A stretch of DNA of 51,350 nucleotides from Streptomyces sp. NBC_01264 (lineage in GTDB: Bacteria; Actinomycetota; Actinomycetes; Streptomycetales; Streptomycetaceae), in assembly GCF_026340675.1 (NCBI RefSeq), contig NZ_JAPEOX010000009.1, positions 1 to 51,350 on the forward strand, in the 5' to 3' direction. A program made the translations under genes and the position numbers. The notes under the pieces were generated by a model that worked only from the letters and a program-made list of their open reading frames with translations, did not search any database and was not told where the DNA came from. How positions within the stretch are numbered: the stretch's first letter is position 1; the number at the start of each line of letters is the position of its first letter. Shown one piece after another: positions 16,857 through 25,645 of the stretch.

Positions 16857-18155
16857 GTGGCGGTGTTGGCGGAAGACACGGCGATGGTGCAGCGGTTGTT
16901 GGGCTGGCTGGTGCCCGACGGGGACCCACTCGCTGTGCTTTCCGCAGCTGGGGTCGAACGTTTCTGCTGGTATGAGCTGCCCTGCAAGTGGGACGCGGCC
17001 GCAGCTGAGCAGCACCGGGCCGTCGTGGTCTTGGCGGTCCTGCTGGCCGGTGCCGGCCGCGTGCGGGCTGCCGCGGTGTGCACGAGCGAGGTCACCGCCG
17101 AGGTGCTGGCGGCCTGGGAGCGTTCCGAGGAGGCGGGCTTCGCGGCCTACCGCAGGGCTGCGGCGGCCTCTCCTACGACCCCGCAGGATGTACCCGAGCT
17201 GAGCTGGGGCCAGGTCATGGGAGTCCAGGAGACGCTGGCCTACGCCAGCCTCGAACGTCGGCTCGAGCAGGCCCTGGACGAGGGCGAGCTCGACCCGGAT
17301 GGGCGTACCTTCCCGGACGTGCGCCGACGGCTCGTCCAACACTGGCTCACCACTGCGCAGCCCGTGTTCGGGGGCCGTACCCCACTGGAGGAAATCCGCT
17401 GCGAACGGAGAGCATGGTGGGCTGCTGCGCCTCCCATGGAACGCCGTGTTCTGCTGGCTGCCGTCCTGCCTGCCCTGGAGGAGGCTTCTGCGGCACCTGC
17501 GGACACGGCTGAGCCGCTGAAGTGGCTGCTGGAGCAGATCGGTGACGGCGTCACCCTGACGCAGGCCGGCTACCTGCCGCGGGAACTGGTGGCCGCTGCG
17601 TTCGCCCGTTACCCGCACTGGTACCCGATCGGTAAGGGCCCGCGTTCAGAGGCGGACCTGTTCCAGCTGGCCCACCTGCGCGAACTCGCCCGCGCACACA
17701 GGCTGGTGGCCAAGCGCCATCGCGTGCTCAAGCTCTCAGCTGCTGGCCGCGCCCAGCTGGCGGATCCCCGTCTGCGTGAGCGCACGGCCGCGCTGGCGTG
17801 GCTCGGCAGTACCGCTGCCGAGCGGCAGGTGGCAGAGTCTGCCCTGTGCGCCCTATGGGCGGAGCCCCGCCTCCGCGAAGACCTGTGCGACGTTGTGCAT
17901 CCGGTGCTTTCCGCGAGCTTCGCCCGTAGCGACGGCCCGGTGGAAGTGACGGAAACCGAGCGGCTGCTGTGGAGGTTCTGGCACACGGGCCGCGAGCTTG
18001 GATACCTCGAACAGGAACGGTCCCCCGACGCCCCGATCTCCCTGACCGCCACTGGCCGCCCAGCCGCCCTCACAGCCCTCCGCCTCCTGGCCGAGGGCCC
18101 ACACGGTCACCTGCCCCATGTGCGGGCGCACTGTGACGAGCGGTCAGAGCGGTAA
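16857..18155 (+). CDS. Unrecognised ~432-residue protein
   Basis: The frame is open from 16785, but GTG 16857 is chosen because it follows GAGAGCGGAG and leaves the hairpin outside the gene. The protein is mainly helical. It carries W-rich segments (FCWYELPCKWDAAAAEQ, LVQHWLTTAQPVFGG) and two similar LKLSAAGR / ISLTATGR stretches, each with a following helix, that look like wings of winged-helix domains (~290-310 and ~395-410). No membrane helix is seen. It could be a DNA-binding regulator, but I do not recognise a family. Its end overlaps the next gene by 38 bp. Confidence 0.65.
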   Translation: MAVLAEDTAMVQRLLGWLVPDGDPLAVLSAAGVERFCWYELPCKWDAAAAEQHRAVVVLAVLLAGAGRVRAAAVCTSEVTAEVLAAWERSEEAGFAAYRRAAAASPTTPQDVPELSWGQVMGVQETLAYASLERRLEQALDEGELDPDGRTFPDVRRRLVQHWLTTAQPVFGGRTPLEEIRCERRAWWAAAPPMERRVLLAAVLPALEEASAAPADTAEPLKWLLEQIGDGVTLTQAGYLPRELVAAAFARYPHWYPIGKGPRSEADLFQLAHLRELARAHRLVAKRHRVLKLSAAGRAQLADPRLRERTAALAWLGSTAAERQVAESALCALWAEPRLREDLCDVVHPVLSASFARSDGPVEVTETERLLWRFWHTGRELGYLEQERSPDAPISLTATGRPAALTALRLLAEGPHGHLPHVRAHCDERSER

Positions 18156-18952
18156 CACCACACGCTGTCCCAAGACGCGCGGCGGCTGGGGAGCGGCCAT
18201 TCCGGTCCCGGCCGGGGTCACCCGCCCGCCGGTAGGTGTTGACTGCCGCGAATGCGGCTACACCTGGGCCACTCGCGCCAAGGGTGGTGCCACCATTCGG
18301 TGTCCCGAGTGCGCCCACCCCCGCCGGGTCCCCGCCGCCGCCCGCACCGCCGCCGTACCGGCCAACTCCCCGGCGGGCCCCCGCGCCCCGGCCCGCCCCT
18401 CGTGCCGCCGCTCTCGACGAATGGGGCGAGGACGGCCTCGAGTCGGGCCAGGTGCGCGTGGAGCGTCGTGCGGCTACCCGCCGCGTCCTGGAGGAGTTGA
18501 AGGCGCTCCGGCGCCCCGCTCCAGGCCCTGCCCGGGATCCCGTGCCCGCTCCGGTCCTGGCTCCGGCCCCGCGGCTCGTCCGTTCTGCGCCGCAGCCGGC
18601 CCCGATGTCCGGGCGCCGCTTCACCCCGCGCCCGGTGTCCGCACCGGTCTCCGTGACGGCCCCGGCCACCGCTCGGCGCCGGACCGCAGCAGCCGCGTTC
18701 CTGGACGCCCTCGGCGGCGCCCTGCAAATCCGTACGGACGCCCCGCACGGCGGCTGCGAGGTGACCGACCCCGCGCAGGCACCCGGGCGCCGCGCCTGCG
18801 GCCAACAGGCGGCCCTGACCGTCCACTACACCGACCAGCGCAAGCGCCGCACCTTCGTGTACGCCTGCGCCACCCACGCCGAGCCCTTGCGCTACCTGGC
18901 CACCGCCCGCCCCGGCGTGCAGGCGGCCATCCGCAGCTACAGCCCCGGGTGA
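18118..18952 (+). CDS. Zinc-ribbon protein, probably frameshifted
   Basis: The frame from ATG 18118 carries CxxC-like pairs (RCPKTRGGWG..., then DCRECGYTW...IRCPECAHPRR), a typical small zinc-ribbon. After about 18330-18420 its sense is lost. The +1 frame becomes protein-like instead (LDEWGEDGLESGQVRVERRAATRRVLEEL, then CEVTDPAQAPGRRACGQQAALTVHY with RTFVYACATHAEPL) and runs to 18952. The two parts joined would give one ~277-residue protein: zinc ribbon, Pro/Ala linker and a C-terminal Cys/His domain. A one-base error, real or in sequencing, lies in the Pro/Ala-rich GC-dense stretch. Function unknown. Confidence 0.5.
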
Positions 18953-19187
18953 CCGGTCCCGGCGGTCGCGCACCTGAAACGCACATCGACCACACATGGA
19001 CTGAGGAATCCATGGGATACAAGACCAGCGAGGCTGGCCCAGGACGACCAGGAGCGAGGCCTGGGCCGGCTCCGGGGGTTCACTGAGATTCAGGCCGGAA
19101 GGATTCCCCTTCGAGCCATGTAATTCGTTCGAGGTGGTGTGAACTGTAGTGGTAAGTTCGACTGCCCTAAATTCGGGAGAAGATTTT

Positions 19188-19347
19188 ATGGCATCCATCG
19201 TTTTTGAGGGTCACGGACAGTTCTACCCTTCCGTCTCTCCTCCGATTTGTACCGTGCCTGAAAATTCGGCGATATTTTTCTTTACGGAAGGCCTTAAAGG
19301 CCTGTCCCGAGGTGATGCGGAGGAGTTGCTGTCTAAGGACTCATTTG
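19188..19347 (+). pseudogene. N-terminal fragment of a small Stv-adhesin-like protein
   Basis: Starts at ATG 19188 after GGGAGAAG. The 53 visible residues (MASIVFEGHGQFYP...CTVPENSAIFFFTEGLKGLS) resemble the putative-adhesin Stv domain: a GHG box, then VP-x-x-x-x-I-x-F-x-T. The reading frame is broken by IS6 copy B starting at 19348. Low GC compared with its neighbours suggests transfer. The similarity is from memory of the family and is modest. Confidence 0.4.
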
Positions 19348-20212
19348 GGTGCTGTCACGTTGTCGGTGGCGTGATCGTTTGATGGCGCGTCAGGCCGTGC
19401 GGGGGTAGCCGGCGGCTGGTTGCTCAGGCCGCGGAGGGCATGGCGGCGGCGCCGGTGATCTGGTCCCAGATCGTGAAGCGGACGGTCATCTCAAGGCGGT
19501 GGCGGCGGGCGGCCATCAGGTGGCGTCCGGTTCGGAAGTGGGGTGAGATCCCGGTGAACGCGGCCAGGAACCGCTGCGCTCCGCCGACGCTGCGGAAGCC
19601 TTTCATCGCCCGTTCCCGCTGCCTCGTCGGCTGGTGCGAGTTCTCCGCCCGGTTGTTCAAACCCTTATGGGCACGGTGCTCGACCGAGGGCATCACCTCA
19701 CGGTGCGCTGCCCCGTACGAGGCGAGCTTGTCGGTGATGATCACCCTCGGCACCTGCCCGGTTGTGGTGAGGAGCCGGCGGAAGAAACGCCTGGCAGCAG
19801 CCTTGTCACGCCGGCTCTGGACCAGGATGTCGAGCACGTTGCCGTCGGCGTCGACGGCCCGCCACAAGTACTTCTGCTTCCCGCCGATCTTGATGAACAC
19901 CTCGTCGAGATGCCACTTGTCACCGGGCTGCGGGCGCCTGCGGCGCAGCGCGTTCGCGTAGGCCTGGCCGAACTTCAGACACCACCGGCGGATGCTCTCG
20001 TACGAGACGATCACACCCCGCTCGAGCATCATCTCCTCCACCTCACGGAAGCTGAGGGGGAAGCGGAAGTACAGCCACACACAGTGCGAAATGATCTCCA
20101 CCGGGTAACGGTGATTCGCATACGACAGCGTGCTCGACGACACGAATCAGACCCTTCGCCGGACGGACAACCCGAAGATCATCCCACCCCGCCCCGACAA
20201 CGTGACAAGGCC
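19348..20212 (-). mobile_element. IS6-family element, copy B (complete)
   Basis: 865 bp with the same ends as copy A and in the same orientation. Together A and B form direct repeats around 14523-19347. It separates the truncated Stv-like gene (left) from the headless secreted-protein gene (right). Confidence 0.9.
19424..20143 (-). CDS. IS6-family transposase (copy B)
   Basis: 239 residues, identical to the copy A protein, with the DDE residues intact (WHLDEVF, ITDKLAS, NNRAENS). Start is GTG. Confidence 0.95.
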   Translation of the reverse strand: MSSSTLSYANHRYPVEIISHCVWLYFRFPLSFREVEEMMLERGVIVSYESIRRWCLKFGQAYANALRRRRPQPGDKWHLDEVFIKIGGKQKYLWRAVDADGNVLDILVQSRRDKAAARRFFRRLLTTTGQVPRVIITDKLASYGAAHREVMPSVEHRAHKGLNNRAENSHQPTRQRERAMKGFRSVGGAQRFLAAFTGISPHFRTGRHLMAARRHRLEMTVRFTIWDQITGAAAMPSAA

Positions 20213-20602
20213 CCGGCGGGCAACCGCGTGTGTGCGACAGTCGTAAACAACTCGACGAGCTCAAGCCCAATTACATTGACCGGCGGATCGAGCTCCGCAC
20301 AAGGGACACAGACCGGCCAGGTCGATCCCACCCTCAGCCCTGGAGAGCGGACAACAGTATGCGCAATCGAAACGAACCTGAATCTGATCCCAACAGTTAC
20401 TATTTCATATTCGGGGCTTCAATGGTCACTTCCCGCTGCTGGGGGTGCGAGTTCCTATACCGCATCAGGCTACGCGGTCAACTGCCCTACGGCCCTGCAC
20501 ACTGGCCCTCTCCTCCTTGGCGTCCAAACCTCCACTCCGGTTTGTGGAAGCATGAGCCAGGGATATTACGACCACTCCGCCGTATTCAGCTTCACCCTCT
20601 GA
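20213..20602 (+). pseudogene. C-terminal domain of a secreted protein, N-terminus removed by IS6
   Basis: An open frame runs out of the IS6 end for 129 codons (PAGNRVCATVVNNSTSSSP...) to a stop at 20602. The polar, Ser/Thr-rich, beta-strand-like sequence has a VVNNST motif, a later LSPGERTTV and paired cysteines. It resembles the C-terminal part of the secreted protein at 30142 (FTVMNNSSF... IDNGKQTTI). Signal peptide and N-terminal module are missing. GC is low for the replicon, like the other secreted genes. Confidence 0.55.
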
Positions 20603-20615
20603 GACGCAGGGCCCC

Positions 20616-21807
20616 GGCAGGGCTAATTCATAGTCTGGTTGATCATGTCCCGTTGCAGGTCAGGGGCAGTCCGAGCAGGTCGAGTGGCCGGGTGAACGGC
20701 GTATAGGAGACCTCTCGGAGTCCCGCTGCGATGCTGTGGTGGCCGGCGTCCCGGAGAGTGTTGATCGCAAGGTTCCGTAGCGTGGCCATGTTCTCCGGTC
20801 CGTGTCCGGTCCGGATCTTGGAGGCGTCCTCGGCGAACGTTGTGTCCCGGACGTGGTGGACGGCCTCGATGCCCCATTGCGCTCTGGCGATACGGCTGAT
20901 GAGCTGCGGCGATGCCTCAGCCGACGTCATGTCGGTGATGGCGTGGACGGTCTGCCGGGTGACCTTGCCGGTCTTCAGATCGGTGCGGTGCCGGTGGATC
21001 TTCACGGCTTGGACCAGGTACGGGAAGTCCAGGCCGAGGCCGGTGACGGTGAGTGTGCGTACCGAGCGGGTCTCGCGACGCCCGTGTCCGCGCTCGCGGT
21101 CGTATCGGCGGGCGGTCACCTCCTTCCACGGCAGGGCTCTGACGGCTGCGTGGAGTTTCGGCTGGTTGCCCTTGACGACCATCAGGTAGTGGGCGTTCTT
21201 CTCCTCCACCAGCCATTTCGCGTGTTCGCGCTGGGTGTGGAGGGCGTCGGCGGTGACCACGGTGCCGGTCAGGTCGAACGGTGCGAGCAGCGCGGTGAAG
21301 CCTGTGATTTCGTTGGTTTTGTCCGGTACCCGGAGCTGGCTGACGGTCCGGCCTGCGGCCGTGACGGCGGACAGGAGGTGGGCGGCCGGAGCGGTTTCGG
21401 TGCGTGAACCGCGGGCGGTCTTGCCGTCGACCGAGACGGACTCCGTGCCGGCCGGGCCGTGGCCGAGGAGGTCGGCGAGCCCGCCGGGACACACCAGAAC
21501 CAGCACCCGGCGCACGGTCGAGGGCGAGGCCGGACGGCGCACGCCGAGGGGTCCGCGCGCGTGAAACCCCAGGCGGGAGAGGGTGTCCTGGGGTGCGTGG
21601 CTGGCCCACTGCCCGATAGCAAGATACGAGCGGGCCCCGGCCAGGACCGCGCACGCGGCGGTCAGTAACACCGAGGCGAGGGTATAACGGCGTCCGCGCC
21701 GGTCACGGGGATCGGGCAGGACTGCCAGCCGGGCCGCCGTGCCGGCAAGTTCACGGTGTTCACGCGAGGGCGGCTTGATCAGACAGACGGTGGCAGACTG
21801 GCCTCAC
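20616..21807 (-). mobile_element. ISAs1-family element, 5' end truncated
   Basis: The left end is near CAGGGCTAATTCATAG (20615 onward). The transposase frame stays open upstream through PDPRDRRGRRYTLAS to a junction at about 21807, where it abuts a truncated IS630. Boundaries are approximate. Confidence 0.65.
20643..21671 (-). CDS. ISAs1-family transposase (start missing)
   Basis: The catalytic layout is D in VSVDGKTARGS, D in VTADALHTQ, followed by HYLMVVKGNQP, and E in QWGIEAVHHVRD. The stated start is an internal GTG. The frame continues ~45 codons upstream to the IS630 junction, so the native N-terminus is lost. Damaged relatives lie at 415-700 and ~41490-41600. Confidence 0.8.
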   Translation of the reverse strand: MLLTAACAVLAGARSYLAIGQWASHAPQDTLSRLGFHARGPLGVRRPASPSTVRRVLVLVCPGGLADLLGHGPAGTESVSVDGKTARGSRTETAPAAHLLSAVTAAGRTVSQLRVPDKTNEITGFTALLAPFDLTGTVVTADALHTQREHAKWLVEEKNAHYLMVVKGNQPKLHAAVRALPWKEVTARRYDRERGHGRRETRSVRTLTVTGLGLDFPYLVQAVKIHRHRTDLKTGKVTRQTVHAITDMTSAEASPQLISRIARAQWGIEAVHHVRDTTFAEDASKIRTGHGPENMATLRNLAINTLRDAGHHSIAAGLREVSYTPFTRPLDLLGLPLTCNGT

Positions 21808-22583
21808 CCGCGGGATGGGTCCGTAGGCGGTGACACAGCCGGGTCCTCGAGCCTGGCCGCATCGCGATCAGCCCGGCCACCGACAGCCGTCCCGACCGCC
21901 GGCCGCTGATGGTGACGACCGGAGTCACTCCTCGCCGGCCCCAGGTACGCCCCCGGGGCGGCCTGCGGGTGAACCCGGCTTCGTCTTCGAAGCAGACGTA
22001 GCCCCCGCAGGCCGCCCTCGCCCTTTTACCTCCGGCCAGGTCGCCTCCCGCCACATACTCACGGCCTGCTCATCGCGTTCGGCGACCCGCCGGGCGGGGA
22101 CCTGCGGGCTGAAGCCGAGCCGGTGCATCAACCGGGTAGCGCCCGAGACGCTGTAGGTGACGTGGAACTTCCGGCCGATCAGCGTGGCCACCCTCGACGC
22201 GGTCCACACCTGGTCCTCCACCCAGCCATGAGCGGCCGGGCCCTGCTCCAGATACGCGGCCAGCTTCTCCAGACACCGCGGGGACAGACGGCACCGTGGA
22301 CCGCTCGGACCGCGGGAGGCCAGAGCCTGAACACCACCATCCCGCCACAACTGATGCCATTGATAAGCCGACTTCACGCTCACCCGAAGCCGCCGTGCGA
22401 CCTCCGACGGATTGATCTTCTGCTCGAACAGCTCAGCCGCCTGCATACGAACCGTCTCCCGGCGCCGACGTCCCGCAGGAGTCAGCCCGCCCCCATCCGC
22501 ATATTTCACACACCACGGATACAGCCACCCACCCAGACCCATCAGGGACTTCGCAAACATTCACCCCAAAGAGCTGAAGTCAG
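21808..22583 (-). pseudogene. IS630 second copy, 3' part missing
   Basis: Matches the complete IS630 (10177-11343) from its left end through the codons for RLRTHPAG, then stops where it meets the ISAs1 element. The outer inverted end (CTGACTTCAGCTC on the - strand) and an adjoining TA (22584-22585) are intact. The same -1 frameshift site is kept. The second catalytic Asp and the Glu are lost, so it is inactive. Confidence 0.85.
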
Positions 22584-23065
22584 TAGACGTGGGGGAGCCA
22601 GCCCTTGGTGAAGTCGGAGCGTTCCCGTGTGCGCTGTGCTTTTTCTTCGAGGAGTCGGCGGAAGCCTGCGATGGCGTAGCGTTCGCCGGTGCTTGTTCTG
22701 GGTCCGGGGATGCCGGCCACGGTGGCCATGCACTGCTGGGGCTGGGTCTGCCAGCCGGTGACCATAACCCGTAGCTGCATGCGCTCCGCGCGCCGGTGCA
22801 GGTCCAGGAGGTGGAGCAGGCCGTCGACGTTCATGGCCGTGATGGCGTGCAGGTCCACCAGGAGATCGCGTTCGTCCATGGTCACGTAGTCCAGAGCGCG
22901 CTGGAAGACTTCTCCCGCGCCCTCGTCGAGTTCCCCGGTGGCGCTGATCACCACCGCGCTGCGGCAGTGCTGGACGTCCACGTTAATCAAGATGCTGCTC
23001 CCGTCACCCGAAAGGCTCCGTACCCACGGCCCCCCATCCTTGCCCGGTCGGCGCAGGGCCGGCAT
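22580..23065 (-). CDS. STAS-domain protein (anti-sigma-antagonist-like), 3' end altered by IS630
   Basis: About 161 residues. A STAS fold lies at ~25-115: ILINVDVQHCRSAVVISATGELD, DERDLLVDLHAITAMNVDGLLHLLDLHRRA, LRVMVTGWQ. In SpoIIAA-type antagonists the loop after the second strand is D-S/T-S/T-G with a phosphorylated Ser/Thr. Here it is N-V-D-G, so partner-switching control by phosphorylation is doubtful. The stop codon falls within the first bases of the inverted IS630, so the last residues may not be native. Streptomyces encodes many such regulators of alternative sigma factors and stress. Confidence 0.65.
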   Translation of the reverse strand: MPALRRPGKDGGPWVRSLSGDGSSILINVDVQHCRSAVVISATGELDEGAGEVFQRALDYVTMDERDLLVDLHAITAMNVDGLLHLLDLHRRAERMQLRVMVTGWQTQPQQCMATVAGIPGPRTSTGERYAIAGFRRLLEEKAQRTRERSDFTKGWLPHVY

Positions 23066-23148
23066 GCGGCGCGCTGAAGTGCGTAGCAGACCGGGTCCAG
23101 GGCCGGGGCACCGAGAGGGGCCAGACGGCGGGGTCAGGCCAAACCCAG

Positions 23149-24013
23149 GGCCTTGTCACGTTGTCGGGGCGGGGTGGGATGATCTTCGGGTTGTCCGTCC
23201 GGCGAAGGGTCTGATTCGTGTCGTCGAGCACGCTGTCGTATGCGAATCACCGTTACCCGGTGGAGATCATTTCGCACTGTGTGTGGCTGTACTTCCGCTT
23301 CCCCCTCAGCTTCCGTGAGGTGGAGGAGATGATGCTCGAGCGGGGTGTGATCGTCTCGTACGAGAGCATCCGCCGGTGGTGTCTGAAGTTCGGCCAGGCC
23401 TACGCGAACGCGCTGCGCCGCAGGCGCCCGCAGCCCGGTGACAAGTGGCATCTCGACGAGGTGTTCATCAAGATCGGCGGGAAGCAGAAGTACTTGTGGC
23501 GGGCCGTCGACGCCGACGGCAACGTGCTCGACATCCTGGTCCAGAGCCGGCGTGACAAGGCTGCTGCCAGGCGTTTCTTCCGCCGGCTCCTCACCACAAC
23601 CGGGCAGGTGCCGAGGGTGATCATCACCGACAAGCTCGCCTCGTACGGGGCAGCGCACCGTGAGGTGATGCCCTCGGTCGAGCACCGTGCCCATAAGGGT
23701 TTGAACAACCGGGCGGAGAACTCGCACCAGCCGACGAGGCAGCGGGAACGGGCGATGAAAGGCTTCCGCAGCGTCGGCGGAGCGCAGCGGTTCCTGGCCG
23801 CGTTCACCGGGATCTCACCCCACTTCCGAACCGGACGCCACCTGATGGCCGCCCGCCGCCACCGCCTTGAGATGACCGTCCGCTTCACGATCTGGGACCA
23901 GATCACCGGCGCCGCCGCCATGCCCTCCGCGGCCTGAGCAACCAGCCGCCGGCTACCCCCGCACGGCCTGACGCGCCATCAAACGATCACACCACCGACA
24001 ACGTGACAGCACC
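23149..24013 (+). mobile_element. IS6-family element, copy C (complete, inverted relative to A and B)
   Basis: 865 bp, GGCCTTGTCACGTTGTCGG to CCGACAACGTGACAGCACC. It faces copy B across 20213-23148, so recombination between the two would invert that segment. Confidence 0.9.
23218..23937 (+). CDS. IS6-family transposase (copy C)
   Basis: 239 residues, GTG start, identical in protein sequence to copies A and B, with all DDE residues present. Presumed active. Confidence 0.95.
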   Translation: MSSSTLSYANHRYPVEIISHCVWLYFRFPLSFREVEEMMLERGVIVSYESIRRWCLKFGQAYANALRRRRPQPGDKWHLDEVFIKIGGKQKYLWRAVDADGNVLDILVQSRRDKAAARRFFRRLLTTTGQVPRVIITDKLASYGAAHREVMPSVEHRAHKGLNNRAENSHQPTRQRERAMKGFRSVGGAQRFLAAFTGISPHFRTGRHLMAARRHRLEMTVRFTIWDQITGAAAMPSAA

Positions 24014-24298
24014 TCCGGCAGAGCATGGGCGCGATCGGATCCAGCGCCGACAACGCAGCCGCAGAAAGCTTCAACGCCGCCTTCAAGAGGGAGACACTCA
24101 AAGGCCGCAAAGCCTGGTCGAGCGAGCGCGAGGCCAGGCTGGACGCGTTCCGCTGGCTGACCCGATACAACACCCGCCGCCGACACTCCCGCCTCGGCCA
24201 CCGGTCCCCGATCGCCTACGAGAACGACCTCCAGCCAGCTGCAACTACCCTGACCCCAAGCCGCATAGACGTGTTCAAAATCCGGGGTCAAGGCCCCC
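24014..24298 (+). pseudogene. IS3-family orfB 3' fragment
   Basis: Encodes the DDE C-terminus (SMGAIGSSADNAAAESFNAA, containing the catalytic E, then RRRHSRLGHRSPIAYE). It is cut on the left by IS6 copy C. The right end (GGGGTCAAGGCCC) matches the end of the IS3 element at the right edge of the window (50667 onward), so both belong to one IS type. Confidence 0.75.
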
Positions 24299-24316
24299 AG
24301 AAGATGCCCCCGAGAA

Positions 24317-24750
24317 TCACTCAACCTGACAACGCCCCCCGTCGCCGTCATCGAGCAGGTCCACGGCCCAGGCCGCCATCCGCTCCAGCACCGATTCCTG
24401 GTCCCACACCGCACGGGAGAGCAGATGGTGCAGCCGGTGTGGGCCCTGCTCACCGATCGCTTCCGCCAGGCTCCAGCAGTTCACGTCCTCGAGCTCCATC
24501 AGCATGCCCCGCGTCATCCGCGCGAACGTCTCCCGCGTTTCCGAGCGGGCGAAGCAGCCGGCCAACGAGGCCAACAGAGACCCGAAGCCAGCCTCATGGC
24601 CGACCGTGGCCGAAGCGGCCGTCACGTTCTGATGTTGAGTCACACCACGTCATGATCGAGACGGCCGTCCTCATGCCCGCCCCCACCCCCGTCAACACGC
24701 TGACCAGCCACGACGAGCCCAGATACAGCTATCTACAGCTGCCGTGTCAG
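24317..24750 (-). pseudogene. IS701-family element 5' fragment
   Basis: From GTG 24643 the frame encodes the family N-terminus (LASLAGCFARSETRETFARMTRGML, NCWSLAEAIGEQGPHRLHHLLSRAVWD) and breaks off before the catalytic VVDETG. The terminal DNA out to TACAGCTGCCGTGTCAG (24734-24750) matches the end of the second IS701 remnant (40219-40235). Confidence 0.75.
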
Positions 24751-25193
24751 GACGTGAACATGAGCTTGCTGACGGAGCCGATGAAGTCGCCGCTCCACGG
24801 GTCGTGGGGGTTGCCGTACATGACCTGCACGAAGCGCTGCTGGGAGGTCAGGGTGAAGGAGACGCCGCGCCAGTCGCCGGTGGAGGTCTTGCCGGCCATG
24901 GGGATGACGCGGTTCGTGAGGACGTCCAGGAGGTAGAACTCGCCGTCGGCGCAGTTCTGGGGCGCGTCGGAAAGGCGGTATACGGCACGGGCGTTGACCG
25001 GGGGGGCATCCGTGCGGTAAAAGGCGTCGATGTTGGTCAGGGCGTAGTGGTCGGCCGTGGTCCTGCTCTGCCTCGTCTCCACCGCACACGTCTGCGCGGG
25101 GGCGGGGGCGGCCTGGGCGGCCTGCAGACCGAAAATGCCGGTGCTTATGGCGGCGGCCGCGAGGGTGACCGCGATCCTACGGGTGGTACGCAT
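24747..25193 (-). CDS. Small secreted protein of unknown function
   Basis: 148 residues. A classical signal peptide (MRTTRRIAVTLAAAAISTGIFG...AQA, cleavage near residue 28) leads a ~120-residue mature domain with two cysteines (TCAVET, QNCADGEFY), likely one disulfide. Strand-like segments follow (FYRTDAPPVNARAVYRL, WRGVSFTLTSQQRFVQVMYG). AGGTG lies five bases before the ATG. The stop falls at the tip of the IS701 remnant, so the last residue or two may be altered. No family recognised; it is a possible member of the exported cargo of this island. Confidence 0.7.
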   Translation of the reverse strand: MRTTRRIAVTLAAAAISTGIFGLQAAQAAPAPAQTCAVETRQSRTTADHYALTNIDAFYRTDAPPVNARAVYRLSDAPQNCADGEFYLLDVLTNRVIPMAGKTSTGDWRGVSFTLTSQQRFVQVMYGNPHDPWSGDFIGSVSKLMFTS

Positions 25194-25588
25194 GGGACAC
25201 CTAACAGTAAATGGCGGAGATCTTCCGCTGGTGGATGCAATCGAGAGGAGGTCTTACGGTCAGAGGGTTTCTCCGCCGTGATCTCCACACTTAAGTTACT
25301 GTGCAGTAGATCTGTTGTGGACGCCACCCCGACCCTCGGGAACCAGCCGGCGCCGACACGACGGAGAACAGGACTCCACGACACTCCCTCCCGACCCCTC
25401 CCCCCGACCGCCCCACACTGGCGAAATGAGGCTCCCCGCCACCACCCATACACGTACACCGCCCACCTCCGACATGCGCCCGCCCGATGCTGGTTTGAGC
25501 CTATATATACCCCTCTTCCGAGCAGTCGCGGTTGGCTCATACCCGACCCTGTAAGGGGCACCGCCACAACCCCCAGACCCCACACACA
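25194..25588. other. Non-coding stretch upstream of the secreted gene
   Basis: Holds the promoter region of the - strand gene at 24747-25193 plus ~250 bp with no credible gene. CTATATATA at 25502-25510 is an AT-rich spot in otherwise GC-rich DNA. No matched inverted repeat is evident. Confidence 0.35.
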
Positions 25589-25621
25589 GGCACTGTCACG
25601 TTGTTGGGGGCGGTCTGGGAT
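25589..25621 (+). mobile_element. 33-bp IS6 terminal remnant
   Basis: GGCACTGTCACGTTGTTGGG followed by the IS6 subterminal GCGGTCTGGGAT. It breaks off where an IS3 element begins, recording an IS3 insertion into a former IS6 copy. Confidence 0.7.
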
Positions 25622-25645
25622 GTGAACCGCTCCGGGTTCGAGACT

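Noticed and set aside
25500..25512. CTATATATA as a promoter -10 region
   Set aside because: There is no gene at a suitable distance on either strand and no -35 partner.
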